The notes: generated from the sequence alone by a model not told the origin. Positions 1 through 11,900 are shown, counted from the first letter of the stretch. The stretch is DNA of 64,000 nt from Shewanella intestini (GCF_018221465.1 NZ_JAAIKR010000001.1:496001-560000), one strand, 5' to 3'. Made by a program: numbers and translations.

Positions 1-104
1 AAGGCTACCCGACCAAAGCTCATTTTGAAGCCCTTGAAGAATTTGGCGTGTTAGATGAGCATCGAAAAAGCTTTCGCCCTGTTGCCGAGCGCTTGCAGCG
101 TTAA
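1..104 (+). CDS. rnhB: Ribonuclease HII, C-terminal end (partial)
   Basis: Only the last 33 codons are in the window; the reading frame starts at base 3 and ends with TAA at 102-104. The visible residues include [11 protein letters not shown] and [12 protein letters not shown], which match the conserved C-terminal end of RNase HII (YxTxxHxxxLxxxG...HRxSFxPV). The enzyme removes ribonucleotides from DNA and RNA in RNA-DNA hybrids in the cytoplasm. In many gammaproteobacteria rnhB lies directly before dnaE, as here, which supports the call. A strong hairpin follows, so this transcript probably ends before dnaE. The start and the catalytic residues lie outside the window. Confidence 0.85.
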   Translation, partial: GYPTKAHFEALEEFGVLDEHRKSFRPVAERLQR

Positions 105-125
105 TATACAAAATGCGCGAGTTAA

Positions 126-161
126 ACCAATAAAGCCACATATTATTGTGGCTTTATTGGT
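126..161 (+). terminator. Hairpin terminator after rnhB
   Basis: A perfect 15-bp inverted repeat (126-140 and 147-161, arm ACCAATAAAGCCACA) with a 6-base loop lies 21 bp after the rnhB stop. The 3' arm is T-rich but no long T tract follows, so it may act as a bidirectional or weak intrinsic terminator. Confidence 0.65.
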
Positions 162-513
162 ATCATTCTATTAGTTTACTTAAAGTGTATTAGCTGGGCG
201 TTGTTTATTTATTTGTACCTAGCGCTGATAATTAATCGCGGTAGTAACACGCTTTACAAATATTTAACTGCTCGCCAGGATTTAGGTTTGTTAATGATTA
301 AAGTAGTAGATAAAACGAAATATCATTAGTTTCCCTGTCTCAGTATAAGGTGTCGATATTTACGGCTTTTAATACCGCGGCGACTCTTTTGATTTGCCGA
401 TGACAGCACCGAACACCAAGCTGCTAAAAAGCCATGACGAATAAGCAAACACGATGACGCACTAGCAAGCCAACACTTTTAATCAACAATAATAACCATT
501 TCAAGAATCCCTT
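162..513. other. Intergenic region before dnaE
   Basis: About 350 bp between the rnhB terminator and dnaE. I see no convincing ORF, RNA or repeat. It must hold the dnaE promoter, but no clear -35/-10 pair stands out, and there is no good Shine-Dalgarno sequence before the dnaE ATG. Confidence 0.4.
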
Positions 514-3500
514 ATGACAGATCCTCGTTTTATCCATTTACGCGTTCACAGTGACTTCTCCATGACAGACGGTGTTGCGAAGGTAAAACCCATCCTTGGT
601 ATGGCCGAAGAGCAGCAAATGGCTGCGATAGCCTTAACCGATCAAAACAATCTATGTGGCTTAGTTAAGTTTTATGAAGGTTGTCATAATGCGGGTATAA
701 AGCCCATTATTGGTGCCGATTTTTGGATGCAAGTGCCAGGATTTGAAAAAGAGTTTTGTGCACTAACGATTATCGCTATGGATAACGACGGTTATTCAAG
801 TTTAACTGAGCTGATTAGTGAAGCTTATTTACGCGGTCATGTTAATAACAAAGTCGCCATAGACCAACAGTGGTTGGTTAAATATAACAAAGGTATTTTG
901 ATCCTCTCTGGTGCGCGTGAAGGCGATCTTGGCAAAGCATTATTAAAAGGCAATGACGCTCAAGTTGATGAATTAGTCAGTTTTTACCAACAACACTTTT
1001 CTGGACGTTACTTTTTAGAATTAATTCGTACTGGCCGCCCAGATGAAGAACGCTATATTCAAATGGCGGTTGAACTGGCTTCACGAACTGAAATCCCCGT
1101 TGTTGCTACCAACCAAGTGGTATTTTTAAAAGCCGATGATTTCGACTCTCATGAAATCCGCGTGGCAATTCACGATGGTTTTACGCTTGCTGATCCGCGC
1201 CGACCTAAAAAATACAGCGAACAGCAGTATCTTCGCACCGCAGATGAAATGTGTGCCTTGTTTGATGATATTCCATCAGCGATTACTAACACCGTTGAAA
1301 TTGCAAAACGCTGTAATGTCACCGTACGTTTGCATGAATACTTTTTACCTAACTTTCCAACAGGGGATTTATCGATTGAAGACTTCTTAGTCGATATATC
1401 AGAGAAAGGTTTAGAGGAGCGACTTGCTTTTTTATTTCCCGATGAAAATGAGCGAATAGAAAAACGACCTGAATACGATGAACGCCTAAAAATTGAATTG
1501 AAAGTGATTAACGAAATGGGGTTCCCAGGTTACTTCCTTATTGTGATGGAATTTATCCAATGGGGTAAAGATAACTTAATCCCTGTTGGGCCTGGTCGTG
1601 GTTCTGGGGCTGGTTCATTAGTGGCTTATGCGCTTAAAATTACTGACCTTGATCCATTAGAATATGACTTACTTTTTGAACGTTTCTTAAACCCTGAGCG
1701 GGTATCGATGCCCGACTTTGACGTCGACTTTTGTATGGACCGCCGTGATGAAGTTATTGATCACGTAGCGGAGCTTTATGGCCGCGAAGCGGTATCACAA
1801 ATTATTACCTTTGGTACCATGGCAGCAAAAGCGGTGGTACGAGACGTAGGGCGGGTACTTGGCCATCCATACGGGTTTGTTGACCGCTTAACTAAAATGA
1901 TCCCAGCAGAGCCGGGCATGACCTTGACGAAAGCTTTTGATGTTGAACCTTCACTGCCAGAAGCTTATGCGGCTGATGAAGATGTAAAAGAGCTTATCGA
2001 TATGTGTCGCCGCTTAGAGGGCGTGACACGTAACGCAGGTAAACATGCTGGTGGTGTGGTGATTGCTCCCACTAAAATCACCGACTTTTCGCCTTTATAT
2101 TGCGACGCGGAAGGCTTAAACCCCGTTACTCAGTTTGATAAAAATGACGTTGAAACCGCCGGATTAGTGAAGTTTGACTTCTTAGGTTTGCGTACCTTGA
2201 CGATCATCGATTGGGCTTTGCAGATGATAAACCCTCGATTAGTAAAAGAGGGTAAAGAAGAAGTCAGAATTGAATCAATTAGTTTAACGGATCCTAAATC
2301 TTTTAGATTACTGCAAAAATACGAAACTACCGCGGTTTTCCAGCTAGAATCCCGCGGGATGAAAGACCTCATTAAACGTCTACAACCAGACTGCTTTGAA
2401 GACATGATTGCACTGGTGGCATTATTCCGTCCAGGGCCGCTGCAATCAGGCATGGTAGATAACTTCATTGAACGTAAACACGGCCGTGAAGAAGTATCTT
2501 ACCCCGACGCTGAATACCAACATGAGTCATTAAAAGAGCTATTATCGCCAACTTACGGCATTATTTTGTATCAAGAACAAGTGATGCAAATCGCACAGGT
2601 GCTTGCGGGCTATACCCTTGGTGGCGCAGATATGCTTCGCCGTGCAATGGGTAAGAAAAAGCCAGAAGAAATGGCCAAACAACGTGGCACCTTTGAAGAA
2701 GGGGCAATTAAAAACGGTGTCGATGGCCCATTGTCAATGAAGATTTTCGACTTGGTTGAAAAGTTCGCCGGTTATGGTTTTAATAAATCTCACTCTGCCG
2801 CTTATGCATTAGTTTCTTATCAAACTCTATGGCTGAAAACCCATTACCCGGCTGAATTTATGGCTGCGGTAATGTCTGCCGATATGGATAATACTGACAA
2901 AATTGTCACCTTGGTTGATGAATGTGAACGCATGGGGTTGCCACTTATTCCCCCCGATGTGAACAAAGGCTTGTTTAAATTCACCGTCGATGACGAGCTT
3001 AATATTGTTTACGGTATTGGCGCGATTAAAGGGGTGGGTGAAGGCCCTGTTGACTCGATTCTTGAAGCGCGTAAAGACGGACCATTTATTGACTTGTTTG
3101 ATTTTTGTGCGCGTATTGACCTTAAAAAGCTCAATAAACGCGTGATTGAGAAGCTCATTGCCGCAGGCGCGTTAGATAACCTAGGGCCACACCGTGCGGC
3201 AATGACCGCAACCCTGCCAGAGGCAATTAAAGCTGCTGCACAACATGCTAAAGCAGAATCCACCGGTCAACATGACATGTTTGGTTTGCTAAATAGTGAA
3301 CCTGAAGATGTTAAGCAGCAATTTGTACAATGTACTCCGTGGCCCGATAAGGTCTGGTTAGAAGGGGAGCGTGATTCATTAGGGTTATATCTAACCGGTC
3401 ATCCTATTAATCAATATTTGAAAGAGCTAAAACAATACACCTCAGGGCGATTAAAAGATATCCATCCCACCGAGCGTGGTAAAACGGTCAAGGCGGCAGG

Positions 3501-3990
3501 GCTTGTGGTTGCCACAAGAGTCATGATCACCAAACGGGGTTCTAAAATGGGGTTAGTGACACTCGATGATAAAAGTGCTCGTCTTGAAGTGATGCTATTT
3601 ACTGAGCCATTTGAAAAGTTTGGCCATTTGTTAGAAAAAGATAAAATTTTAATTTGCGAAGGTGATGTCAGCTTTGATGATTTTTCAGGCGGTAACCGCA
3701 TGAATGGTCGTAATATTATCGAAATTGGTGAAGCACGTAGTCACTTTGCCAAGGCAGTTGAAATTAATTTGCAAGCTGAAGATATCACCCCGCAATGGCT
3801 TGAAAACTTTGAAGCCACTTTACAGCCTTGGCGTAATGGCGCTGTGCCGGTAGTGATCACTTACACCCAACAAGGAGCGCAAGGTCAATTACAACTGGGT
3901 GAGCAATGGCGAGTCAATCCGTCTGACGAATTAATGTTAGCATTAGAGACGCTTTTGGGTTCAGCCAATGTCAAAATTAGCTTTAATTAA
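514..3990 (+). CDS. dnaE: DNA polymerase III alpha subunit
   Basis: Catalytic alpha subunit of the replicative DNA polymerase III, 1158 aa, the usual proteobacterial length. An N-terminal PHP domain starts at once ([15 protein letters not shown]). The polymerase palm carries PDFDVDF at residues 400-406, placing Asp401 and Asp403 at the same numbers as the E. coli catalytic aspartates, and LVKFDFLGL gives Asp555, the third catalytic Asp. The beta-binding and helix-hairpin-helix regions follow. An OB fold near residues 990-1075 ([21 protein letters not shown]) precedes the C-terminal tail. It is separated from rnhB by a terminator and followed after 9 bp by tilS, so dnaE and tilS are probably cotranscribed. 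The E. coli neighbour accA is absent. The start is the ATG at 514, although its ribosome-binding site is weak. Confidence 0.97.
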   Translation: MTDPRFIHLRVHSDFSMTDGVAKVKPILGMAEEQQMAAIALTDQNNLCGLVKFYEGCHNAGIKPIIGADFWMQVPGFEKEFCALTIIAMDNDGYSSLTELISEAYLRGHVNNKVAIDQQWLVKYNKGILILSGAREGDLGKALLKGNDAQVDELVSFYQQHFSGRYFLELIRTGRPDEERYIQMAVELASRTEIPVVATNQVVFLKADDFDSHEIRVAIHDGFTLADPRRPKKYSEQQYLRTADEMCALFDDIPSAITNTVEIAKRCNVTVRLHEYFLPNFPTGDLSIEDFLVDISEKGLEERLAFLFPDENERIEKRPEYDERLKIELKVINEMGFPGYFLIVMEFIQWGKDNLIPVGPGRGSGAGSLVAYALKITDLDPLEYDLLFERFLNPERVSMPDFDVDFCMDRRDEVIDHVAELYGREAVSQIITFGTMAAKAVVRDVGRVLGHPYGFVDRLTKMIPAEPGMTLTKAFDVEPSLPEAYAADEDVKELIDMCRRLEGVTRNAGKHAGGVVIAPTKITDFSPLYCDAEGLNPVTQFDKNDVETAGLVKFDFLGLRTLTIIDWALQMINPRLVKEGKEEVRIESISLTDPKSFRLLQKYETTAVFQLESRGMKDLIKRLQPDCFEDMIALVALFRPGPLQSGMVDNFIERKHGREEVSYPDAEYQHESLKELLSPTYGIILYQEQVMQIAQVLAGYTLGGADMLRRAMGKKKPEEMAKQRGTFEEGAIKNGVDGPLSMKIFDLVEKFAGYGFNKSHSAAYALVSYQTLWLKTHYPAEFMAAVMSADMDNTDKIVTLVDECERMGLPLIPPDVNKGLFKFTVDDELNIVYGIGAIKGVGEGPVDSILEARKDGPFIDLFDFCARIDLKKLNKRVIEKLIAAGALDNLGPHRAAMTATLPEAIKAAAQHAKAESTGQHDMFGLLNSEPEDVKQQFVQCTPWPDKVWLEGERDSLGLYLTGHPINQYLKELKQYTSGRLKDIHPTERGKTVKAAGLVVATRVMITKRGSKMGLVTLDDKSARLEVMLFTEPFEKFGHLLEKDKILICEGDVSFDDFSGGNRMNGRNIIEIGEARSHFAKAVEINLQAEDITPQWLENFEATLQPWRNGAVPVVITYTQQGAQGQLQLGEQWRVNPSDELMLALETLLGSANVKISFN

Positions 3991-3999
3991 CGGTGACTT

Positions 4000-5499
4000 A
4001 TGAGCATGTCAGCGCCAATTAAACTTATCATGGACCAAATTGAAAATGTTCGTCAACAGTTAACGATGAGCGACAGCAATAAGTTAGTGCTGGCTTACAG
4101 TGGCGGCGTTGATTCTGAAGTATTAGCTTATGCATTAAGCCAGTACCGGTTATCTAAGCAACATAGTCAGCAGTTGCCGTCACTACCGATTTTATTAGTA
4201 CATGTTCATCATGGTTTGAGTGCAAACGCAGATGTGTGGGGGGAGCATTGTCAAAATCGGGCTGCGTTATACCAACTTCCCATTGTGGTTGAGCATCTTG
4301 AGTTGACTAAAATGCCTCGCCAAAGTCTAGAAGCGATTGCCCGAGATGGACGTTATCAAGCCATTGCTAAGCATCTTAATCAAGGCGATGTGTTACTGAC
4401 TGCACATCATCAAGATGACCAACTTGAAACCATTTTATTGGCGCTAAAACGTGGGCAAGGACCTAAAGGGTTAGCGGCAATGGGTGAGTTGCAGCCTTTT
4501 ATGCCTAAGCATAAGCAGCTGTTGTGGCACGCAAGACCCATGTTAGGTTTAAGCCGTCTGCAAATTGAACAGTTAGCTGAGCAAAATGGCTTAATTCATA
4601 TTGAAGATGAAAGTAACGCAGACGATCAATTCGACCGTAATTTTTTACGTAATCAAATTATCCCACAATTAAAACAACGTTGGCCGAGTATTGCCGCGAC
4701 CGCTGCACGAAGCGCAGCATTATGTCATGACAGTCAGTTGTTAATTGATGATGAAGTCAGTCATCGCTTACCACCAATGTTAACTAGCACTGCAGATGCG
4801 ATACACTACCGCACCGAATCTACTGGGTTAAAGTTAGATAGTTTCTTCGCTCAAGACGCCTGCTGGCAAGCGCATTTATTGCGTGCTTTTTTGATTATGC
4901 ATCAAGTGAATTTACCCAGCCAAGTGCATCTGACTCAATTGATTAGTCAATTTGCGCGAGCTAAGAATGACGCCAATATTGATATTGTGATTGCTGATAA
5001 ACATATCAAACGATTTGAACAACACATGTTTGTGGTTAATGGCGCAGATGAAAAACAAGTTATTAATCGACATCTTGCACATGAGCAGGGGTTAATTTCG
5101 GCTTTACGTCACAATGCTAATGTCACACCAACATCTACTGTAACGGCTGACTTTGCTGGAAACGCTCAAGGTGAGTACAAATTTGGCCAGCATTGGTTAG
5201 CGTGGCAGTTCGCTCAGACGGGACCACGATTACGATTGCCCCAACAAGGTGAACAGGTATCAATTGTTTTTGCCCCTAGTGGTAAAACTAAATGCCGCCC
5301 TGTTTTTGCAACCAATGCACGCAATAAACCACGCGAGCTTAAAAAGTTATGGCAAGAGTGTCATATTCCGCCATGGCGCAGGCGCAATATTGCTGCAATT
5401 TATTACAATGATAACTTAGTGGCAATGCTGGGATTATGGATTGAAAAGGATTTTCTAGCGCAGCAAGATGATCTTGGGCTTAGCTTTACGTTGCTGTAA
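4000..5499 (+). CDS. tilS: tRNA(Ile)-lysidine synthase
   Basis: TilS attaches lysine to C34 of the CAU-anticodon tRNA-Ile, making lysidine so that the tRNA reads AUA instead of AUG. The N-terminal PP-loop ATPase motif is SGGVDS at residues 34-39 (usually SGGLDS). It is followed by the conserved HVHHGL and TAHHQDDQLETILL segments. The middle holds the TilS substrate-binding region, and the end (RPVFATNARNKPRELKKLWQ, then PPWRRRNIAAIYY) is the typical C-terminal domain. Length is 499 aa, slightly longer than E. coli TilS. The ATG at 4000 lies 9 bp after the dnaE stop with a weak GGTGA as ribosome-binding site, so translation may be coupled to dnaE. Confidence 0.95.
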   Translation: MSMSAPIKLIMDQIENVRQQLTMSDSNKLVLAYSGGVDSEVLAYALSQYRLSKQHSQQLPSLPILLVHVHHGLSANADVWGEHCQNRAALYQLPIVVEHLELTKMPRQSLEAIARDGRYQAIAKHLNQGDVLLTAHHQDDQLETILLALKRGQGPKGLAAMGELQPFMPKHKQLLWHARPMLGLSRLQIEQLAEQNGLIHIEDESNADDQFDRNFLRNQIIPQLKQRWPSIAATAARSAALCHDSQLLIDDEVSHRLPPMLTSTADAIHYRTESTGLKLDSFFAQDACWQAHLLRAFLIMHQVNLPSQVHLTQLISQFARAKNDANIDIVIADKHIKRFEQHMFVVNGADEKQVINRHLAHEQGLISALRHNANVTPTSTVTADFAGNAQGEYKFGQHWLAWQFAQTGPRLRLPQQGEQVSIVFAPSGKTKCRPVFATNARNKPRELKKLWQECHIPPWRRRNIAAIYYNDNLVAMLGLWIEKDFLAQQDDLGLSFTLL

Positions 5500-5566
5500 T
5501 TAAAGTTGCTGTAATCTAAGTCACTAATATCGAGTCGGTGATTCAGACAGGTTACAACTGCAACTT

Positions 5567-5600
5567 GACTTCAGCCACATCTTAGTTGTTGAAGTCTTTT
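5567..5600 (+). terminator. Possible terminator hairpin after tilS
   Basis: GACTTCA at 5567-5573 pairs with TGAAGTC at 5590-5596 and TTTT follows. The stem is short and the loop long (16 nt), so this is a weak candidate between the convergent tilS and GGDEF genes. Confidence 0.3.
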
Positions 5601-5614
5601 ATCGCACTCGATAA

Positions 5615-6496
5615 TTAAACCTGCGCGACCTTAAAGCTGTTTCTTCCTTCTGCTTTCGCTTGATACATGGCTTTATCTGCATGAAAGTAAAGTTGGTCGG
5701 CATCTAGCTCAGCACCTGCTTGTGCAATACCTAAACTGCATTTAACATCAAATTTATCCATTTCATAATCAGCAGCAACGGCACGTAAAATACGCTCGCA
5801 TACCATTTGTGCAGCAGCGGTATCACCTTGAGTAATAATGACAAATTCATCACCACCAATACGAAATGCTTGATCAGTGTTGCGAATTGCATTTTGTACT
5901 AATGCCGCAAAATTACGCAACATATTGTCGCCCATTTGGTGGCCGTAAGTGTCATTAAGCTGTTTAAATTTGTCTAGGTCTGCCACAATTAATGAAATAT
6001 TATCAAGTTTACGTTCATATCGTGCTATAGCGTGTTTGATAGACTGATGGTAATAATAACGATTACCTAAATTGGTGAGCTCATCAAACATAGCTTGATT
6101 AGACATCGCTTGATACTTGATTGCGTTACTTAATGGTTGGGTCAAAATTGACTCAAGTTGATTAAGTTTTTTCACCTCTTTTGTACTAAGCGCAGTTTTC
6201 AATTGGTAAACCAAATGAAATGTATGATTGGTACCTTTAATTGTTTGACGAAACTCAATCCCGCGACGACGACCCCAAGCGAACTGATTCTTTCCACAGG
6301 TGAGTTGAACACCAGTTAGCGGCAAATACTGGCCGACAATTTTTCCAAAGCAGGCAAATACTGTCTTGGGATCAAGGCTGGCATGAAATAACTGCATAAT
6401 GCTGACTAAGTCAATTTCAGCGCTAGATGACTCATAAACGTTCGCATTGAACCAAAAATCATCAGGGTACAGTTCTGTGGCAATAGCGGTGTTCAT
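5615..6496 (-). CDS. Diguanylate cyclase (GGDEF)
   Basis: Makes cyclic di-GMP from two GTP. The C-terminal GGDEF domain has an intact active site GGDEF at residues 214-218 and an inhibitory RxxD site (RNTD, 205-208) exactly five residues before it, so product inhibition is likely. The ending DKAMYQAKAEGRNSF is typical of the family. Residues 1-125 have no recognised domain and no membrane segment; they look like a small GAF-like or unknown sensor, so the protein is probably cytoplasmic. The ATG at 6496 has a good GGAGC ribosome-binding site about 7 bp upstream. It is convergent with tilS and divergent from the antiporter gene. It could feed the biofilm locus further along, but nothing in the sequence shows that. 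Confidence 0.9.
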   Translation of the reverse strand: MNTAIATELYPDDFWFNANVYESSSAEIDLVSIMQLFHASLDPKTVFACFGKIVGQYLPLTGVQLTCGKNQFAWGRRRGIEFRQTIKGTNHTFHLVYQLKTALSTKEVKKLNQLESILTQPLSNAIKYQAMSNQAMFDELTNLGNRYYYHQSIKHAIARYERKLDNISLIVADLDKFKQLNDTYGHQMGDNMLRNFAALVQNAIRNTDQAFRIGGDEFVIITQGDTAAAQMVCERILRAVAADYEMDKFDVKCSLGIAQAGAELDADQLYFHADKAMYQAKAEGRNSFKVAQV

Positions 6497-6655
6497 AAGT
6501 GAGCTCCAAAAATAAAGATTTACGTATATTATTTAGCATTATTTGTGCCATTAATTTTTTTGTCTTATATTTTAATGGTTTGCTATTTATTAGCATTGTT
6601 GATATTAATCAACTATCCACTGTCGTGGCAGGTTTTTGACGGAGTACAAAATCAA

Positions 6656-8611
6656 ATGGAACATTGGTTGCTTATTCACATTTTGGCCATGCTAGTTATT
6701 GCTATTGTTGCCATTGCTATTCTTCGCCGCCTTGGCTTACCGCCCATACTTGCCTACTTATTAACCGGTGTGTTAAGTGGCCCGAGTGGTTTTCATTGGT
6801 TCACTCAATATCAAATGCATTCGGTGGCAGAGCTTGGTGTGGTGTTATTGATGTTCACCCTCGGGTTAGAATTCTCTGTGCCTAAATTGTGGGCGATGCG
6901 CCGAACCGTGTTTGGCTTAGGTTTTGGGCAAATGACCGCGACTGCCTTTATTGCAGGCTGTATGGCGTTAATGGTCGGGCAAGGGACTGTAGCGGCCATT
7001 GTTATTGGCGCTACGATTGCCTTATCGTCAACAGCCATTGTGTTAAAGCTGCTAAATGAACAAGGTTGGTTGCGTCGTCGTCACGGTGAGTTGTCGATCA
7101 GTGTTTTATTATTTCAAGATCTTGCCGTTATCCCGCTGCTCATCCTGTTACCGCTTTTAGCCAATGATGGCGCGCAAATAAGTTACCAAGAACTAGCATG
7201 GGGACTGTTTACCGGCATATTGGCCTTCTTAGGCTTAATGTCATTTGGTAAATGGATTTTGCCGCGAATATTTGATGAGGTTGCTCGCTCGCGTACCAAT
7301 GAGTTGTTTGTGTTATCCACGTTGGTTGTGGCATTAGTCACCGGCGCTTTTACCCAATGGTTAGGTTTGTCGATGGCTTTGGGGGCATTTATTGCAGGTA
7401 TGCTTTTAGGCGAAAGCCAATATCGTCGCCAGTTAGAAGCCGATATCCGCCCGTTTCGGGACTTATTAATGGGACTGTTTTTCATCTCAATCGGCATGTT
7501 GCTTAATTTTGAGTTGGTATTTCAATTTTGGTGGCAAATATTATTAACCTTAGTGATGGTGTTAGTGATAAAAATTGCGGTGGTATTTGGTTTATTAAGG
7601 TTAGCCGGAGAAAGTGCCAAGGTGTCATTAAGTTCTGCATTAAGCTTAGGGCAAGTGGGCGAGTTTAGTTTTGTTGTGTTAGCGCTGGCCGTGAATTATC
7701 AATTGCTAGCCCCCCAAGTCAGTACCGTGCTGGTGGCAGTTGCCGTGTTATCTATGTCGCTTGCCCCTTGGTTAGTTCGCAACAGTGTTGATATTGCAGG
7801 CAGAGTGCTTGGCAGTGTTTCCAAGCAAAAGAAATCATTAGAGCAAGTTGAGTTCCCACCGATTGAAACACATCGCGATTTAGTCATCGTGCTGGGGTAC
7901 GGCCGAGTAGGACAAACCATTACCCGCTTTTTGAAAACTGAAGGTGTGCCATTTTTAGTGCTCGATTTAGACCCGACTCGCGTATCAGAAGCACGAGCGG
8001 CGGGCGAGCCAGTCTACTTTGGTGATGCTTGTAAAATGAGTATTTTAAAACAAGCCGGTATTCGACAGGCTAATTTAGTTGTGGTGACATTTTGTGAGCT
8101 AAGGCAGTCAGAAGAAGCATTATCATTGTGTCGTAAGTTGGCTCCACAAACCAAAATTTTAGTACGTACTAAAGATGATGAAAATTTAGATGAGTTAAAA
8201 CAAGCCGGTGCAACCCAAGTTATCCCTGAGTCACTTGAGGGAAGCTTAATGTTGGTCTCACAAGTCTTGTATAAATGCGGCGTGCCATTAGCACGGATTA
8301 TTAAGCGAATTGAGTCAGAAAGGCGCAATCATTACCAATACTTACATGGTTTTTTTACTGGGGCAGAAACTGACTTTACCCTTGATTTAATGCACGCAGT
8401 ACCCTTAGTGACCGGTGCAACCGCAGTGGGGAGCCAATTAGCCGATATTCCTTGGCGTACGTTAGGCGTCGAACTGCGATCAATTAGGCGCAAAGGTGAA
8501 GAAATTGATTCCCCAGCAGCAGATTGGGTATTTGAGCCAAATGATATTTTAATGCTTGTTGGTAAACCAAGAAGCATTGAAAAAGCGGAAGAGTATTTGT
8601 TGCAAGGTTAG
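6656..8611 (+). CDS. CPA2 monovalent cation:proton antiporter (Kef/YbaL-like)
   Basis: Inner-membrane cation/proton exchanger of the CPA2 family, probably moving K+ or Na+ against H+. Residues about 1-385 form the Na+/H+ exchanger membrane domain with many hydrophobic helices (start MEHWLLIHILAML). A cytoplasmic RCK_N domain follows with the Rossmann motif GYGRVG, and the C-terminus is a TrkA_C domain ending PNDILMLVGKPRSIEKAEEYL. E. coli KefB/KefC, as I recall, lack that last domain, so the protein is closer to YbaL-type members. I chose the ATG at 6656 because GGAG lies 11 bp before it. A GTG at 6545 in the same frame would add 37 hydrophobic residues but has no ribosome-binding site. From 6656 the product is 651 aa. 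Confidence 0.88.
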   Translation: MEHWLLIHILAMLVIAIVAIAILRRLGLPPILAYLLTGVLSGPSGFHWFTQYQMHSVAELGVVLLMFTLGLEFSVPKLWAMRRTVFGLGFGQMTATAFIAGCMALMVGQGTVAAIVIGATIALSSTAIVLKLLNEQGWLRRRHGELSISVLLFQDLAVIPLLILLPLLANDGAQISYQELAWGLFTGILAFLGLMSFGKWILPRIFDEVARSRTNELFVLSTLVVALVTGAFTQWLGLSMALGAFIAGMLLGESQYRRQLEADIRPFRDLLMGLFFISIGMLLNFELVFQFWWQILLTLVMVLVIKIAVVFGLLRLAGESAKVSLSSALSLGQVGEFSFVVLALAVNYQLLAPQVSTVLVAVAVLSMSLAPWLVRNSVDIAGRVLGSVSKQKKSLEQVEFPPIETHRDLVIVLGYGRVGQTITRFLKTEGVPFLVLDLDPTRVSEARAAGEPVYFGDACKMSILKQAGIRQANLVVVTFCELRQSEEALSLCRKLAPQTKILVRTKDDENLDELKQAGATQVIPESLEGSLMLVSQVLYKCGVPLARIIKRIESERRNHYQYLHGFFTGAETDFTLDLMHAVPLVTGATAVGSQLADIPWRTLGVELRSIRRKGEEIDSPAADWVFEPNDILMLVGKPRSIEKAEEYLLQG

Positions 8612-8627
8612 TCGCTCATATTAACTA

Positions 8628-8667
8628 TAATTTGGTGGTTTAACGCGCACGTTCAGCCACTAAATTA
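8628..8667 (+). terminator. Hairpin after the antiporter gene
   Basis: TAATTTGGTGG (8628-8638) can pair with CCACTAAATTA (8657-8667) through 11 bp including one G-U pair. No T tract follows, so termination is plausible but not certain. Confidence 0.35.
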
Positions 8668-8977
8668 TCAGCCAGCAACAGAGTGATGACCCGTTGTAAT
8701 CGTGCCCCCAATGATACTGTTAGACATAGATTTAACTTTAATGACTATCAAGTTGTAATGAGCAATACCATGTATCAATTTTCTGAGTGGCTATTGAGTT
8801 TAATCAGTGCAGACAAATGACAATTCAAATTGATAAATAGCGTATTGTTAGCGCTTAAATCCTAAATAGGTGTGCAGTTTGGGCTAAATGCAGTAGCAAT
8901 CAGATTACTTCTTCCATAGAATGGATAGTTAACTTTTTTAGACGCGGCAATTTAGCGTCATTTGTCTTGGTGTGTAG
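8668..8977. other. Intergenic region before the SNF2 gene
   Basis: About 310 bp of AT-rich sequence with no ORF, RNA gene or repeat that I can support. It presumably contains the SNF2-gene promoter. Confidence 0.3.
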
Positions 8978-11900
8978 ATGTCGGCAAAACTGTTTAACCT
9001 TCCTATCAAACTTTCCCGTGAATTAGTGGCAAAGTTATTTAGTGCAACCCAAATTCAAAAAGCACAAAACTACTTGATCCAAGGTCGAGTATTAGAAGTG
9101 ACTGCCAGTAAAGATAATCATGACATTGAGTCATATGTGGAAGGTTCTGCAGAAGAGCCGTATCGTCAAGAAATCACCCTCGTTAATGTCAATCATAAAG
9201 TCGTGATGCGTTCTCATTGTACGTGCCCGGTTCGGGGTAACTGTAAACACGTTGCCGCGGCGATGTTGTCGTTGGTCGACAAAAAACCGGTTGAAGAGCA
9301 GCGTTTAAATCAATGGCTTAAGCAGTTAGATGACGTGCAGCCACCGCAATTAGATGGCGCTGAAATCGATCGAGTTATTTATACCTTTTCAAGTGATCCT
9401 CACGGTGTTTATGTAGAATTTAAACGTAGCCGCTTAAATAAAAAAGGCCAATTTAATAAAGGCAGTAAGTTACAACTGGTTGATTTACGACAACATATTC
9501 CAAGTTGGGTATTAGCTGGTGATAAGCAAATTGTCCATTTATTACTGTCAGTTAATCAGGGGACAAAAGTGTATCTAGAAGGGGAGTTTGCTCACCTTGC
9601 ACTGGGTAAAATTTTGGCCCAAGGGTTAGGCTTTTGGGAAGAAAGTCGTACTCCAATTCGCTGGCGAGAACCCATTGAACCGGCTTTTGTGTGGTGTGAA
9701 ATTGACAAAAAACACACTCAAATGCAAATGAGCATGCCTGGGCTCGACAACTGGGAATTTGTGGCTACTCAGCCAGCGATGTTTGTTGAGTTAGATTATT
9801 TCAAAATGGGGCATATTAATACCGATCTCAGTGTTGAAAAGCTCAAGCTGTTACAGCATATGCCGCCGGTACCGCTAGAAAAAATTGATACCATTAGCCA
9901 TACCATGTTGCGCCACTTTTCACCGAAAACAATCCCTGTGCCTAGTGACATTGAGTTTTACGAAATAGACGAGCCAATGCAAGCGATAGTGACTTTCACG
10001 ATGCTGGAGCTTAATAACGATCCACATGTTCAACCTGTAATTGAGTTGGCGTTTCAATATGGTGATGTCATTGTCCCAGCTCGAGAGCAGCCTGAACGTA
10101 TTAGTTTGGTTAAAAAAGGCCATGTTCAATATCAAATTCATCGTAATGTTGAGGCCGAATCAAGCTTACTTGAACAATTCACCCAAAAGTCACTACGGCC
10201 AATTGATAAACAGTTTTATGCTACTCAAAGTGTGCGGATGTATTTCACTCCCGGCTATATTCCTGAATGGATATTGTCGTGGTCAGAACTGTCAGCACAG
10301 CAAAGCATTGCTTGGTTTGAGTCCTTAGGTATCAAAGTCATTATTGATGACAGTTACGACTTAAACATTATTGATGTGAAGCTGGATGTTGATTTAGTTG
10401 ACGAAGATGAATCCGGTTGGTTTTCGCTGTCGCTGAATGCTGACATTGAAGGTCAAAACGTGCCTTTATTGGCACTTGTGGCGCGCTGGTTACAACAAAA
10501 TGGTGAGCCAGATGACGAACAGTCTTTACTGTTACCAGGGCCTAATGGTCAATTTATTAAGGTAAAAGCCAAAACCATCAAACCGTTGGTGTCTATTATT
10601 CAAGAGCTGTTTAATCGCAACCAAGAAGAAGTGCTTCAAGTGCCGCGAAGTCGTGCTCATTTGTTAAATGAGCTTTCTGAAAACGAAGTGCGGCTGCTTA
10701 ATGGTGAACGGGTACGAAAACTAGCTAAACAGCTTGAGCAATTTAACGGTGTTGAAGATATTCCATTGCCGAGAAATTTGCACGCTACGCTGCGTGATTA
10801 TCAAAAACAAGGATATAACTGGCTGTGTTTTCTAAAGAAATATCAACTCGGTGGTATTTTGGCCGATGATATGGGATTAGGGAAAACCATTCAAACCTTG
10901 GCTTTTTTGCTTGGAGATAAACAAGCAAATCAATCAATAAAACCCAGTTTAATCGTTTGCCCAACAAGCCTTGTCGGCAACTGGTTAAAAGAAACAAATA
11001 AGTTTACCCCGTCTTTAAAGGTGGTGGTTATTCATGGTAGTAAGCGACAACAGTACCTCGATAATATTAATGATTACGATATTGTCATTACCACTTACCC
11101 GCTAATTTTACGTGATCATGATGTTTATGCCGATTGTGTGTTTGAGCACATTATTTTAGATGAAGCGCAGCTGATCAAAAACGATCAAGCGAAAGTGACT
11201 CAAGTGATTAAAACCTTGCGTGGTCATTTCCGTTTGTGTTTATCAGGTACGCCGCTTGAAAATCATTTGGGCGAGCTAAAGTCATTAATGGACTTCTGTT
11301 TACCGGGTTTATTAGGCCAACATACCTTTTTCCAAAAGCATTTTAGAGGCCCGATAGAAAAACAAGGTGATGTTGAGCAAGGTAAAATACTAAGCCAGCG
11401 TGTCGCACCATTTATGCTACGGCGAACCAAGAAAGAAGTGGTGTCTGAATTACCTGAAAAAACCGTAATCGTGCAATCGCTGACACTTGAAAAAGATCAA
11501 CGCAATTTGTATGAATCAATTCGGTTAGTGATGGAGAAAAAACTGCGAGAATTGTTTGCTAAAAAAGGCGTGTCGAGCAGTCAAATTGAGTTTCTTGATG
11601 CGTTATTAAAACTGCGTCAAGCCTGTTGTGACCCAAGGTTGGTTAAACTTGAGCAAGCGCAATTGGTACAAGATAACGCGAAATTAGCTTGGCTTAAGCA
11701 AACCTTGCCAGACATGTTAGAAGAAGGGCGTAAAATACTCATCTTTAGCCAATTTACTGGCATGCTGGCGTTTATCGAACAAGAGCTGCAAACGCTAGAG
11801 GTGCCATACAGTAAGTTGACGGGGCAAACGCGTCATCGCCAAGAGCAAATTGATGCCTTTCAAGACGGTGATAAGTCGGTATTTTTAATTAGCTTAAAAG

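Noticed and set aside
6545-6655. 37-residue N-terminal extension of the antiporter from a GTG
   Set aside because: No ribosome-binding site; the ATG at 6656 has GGAG and matches the usual start of the family.
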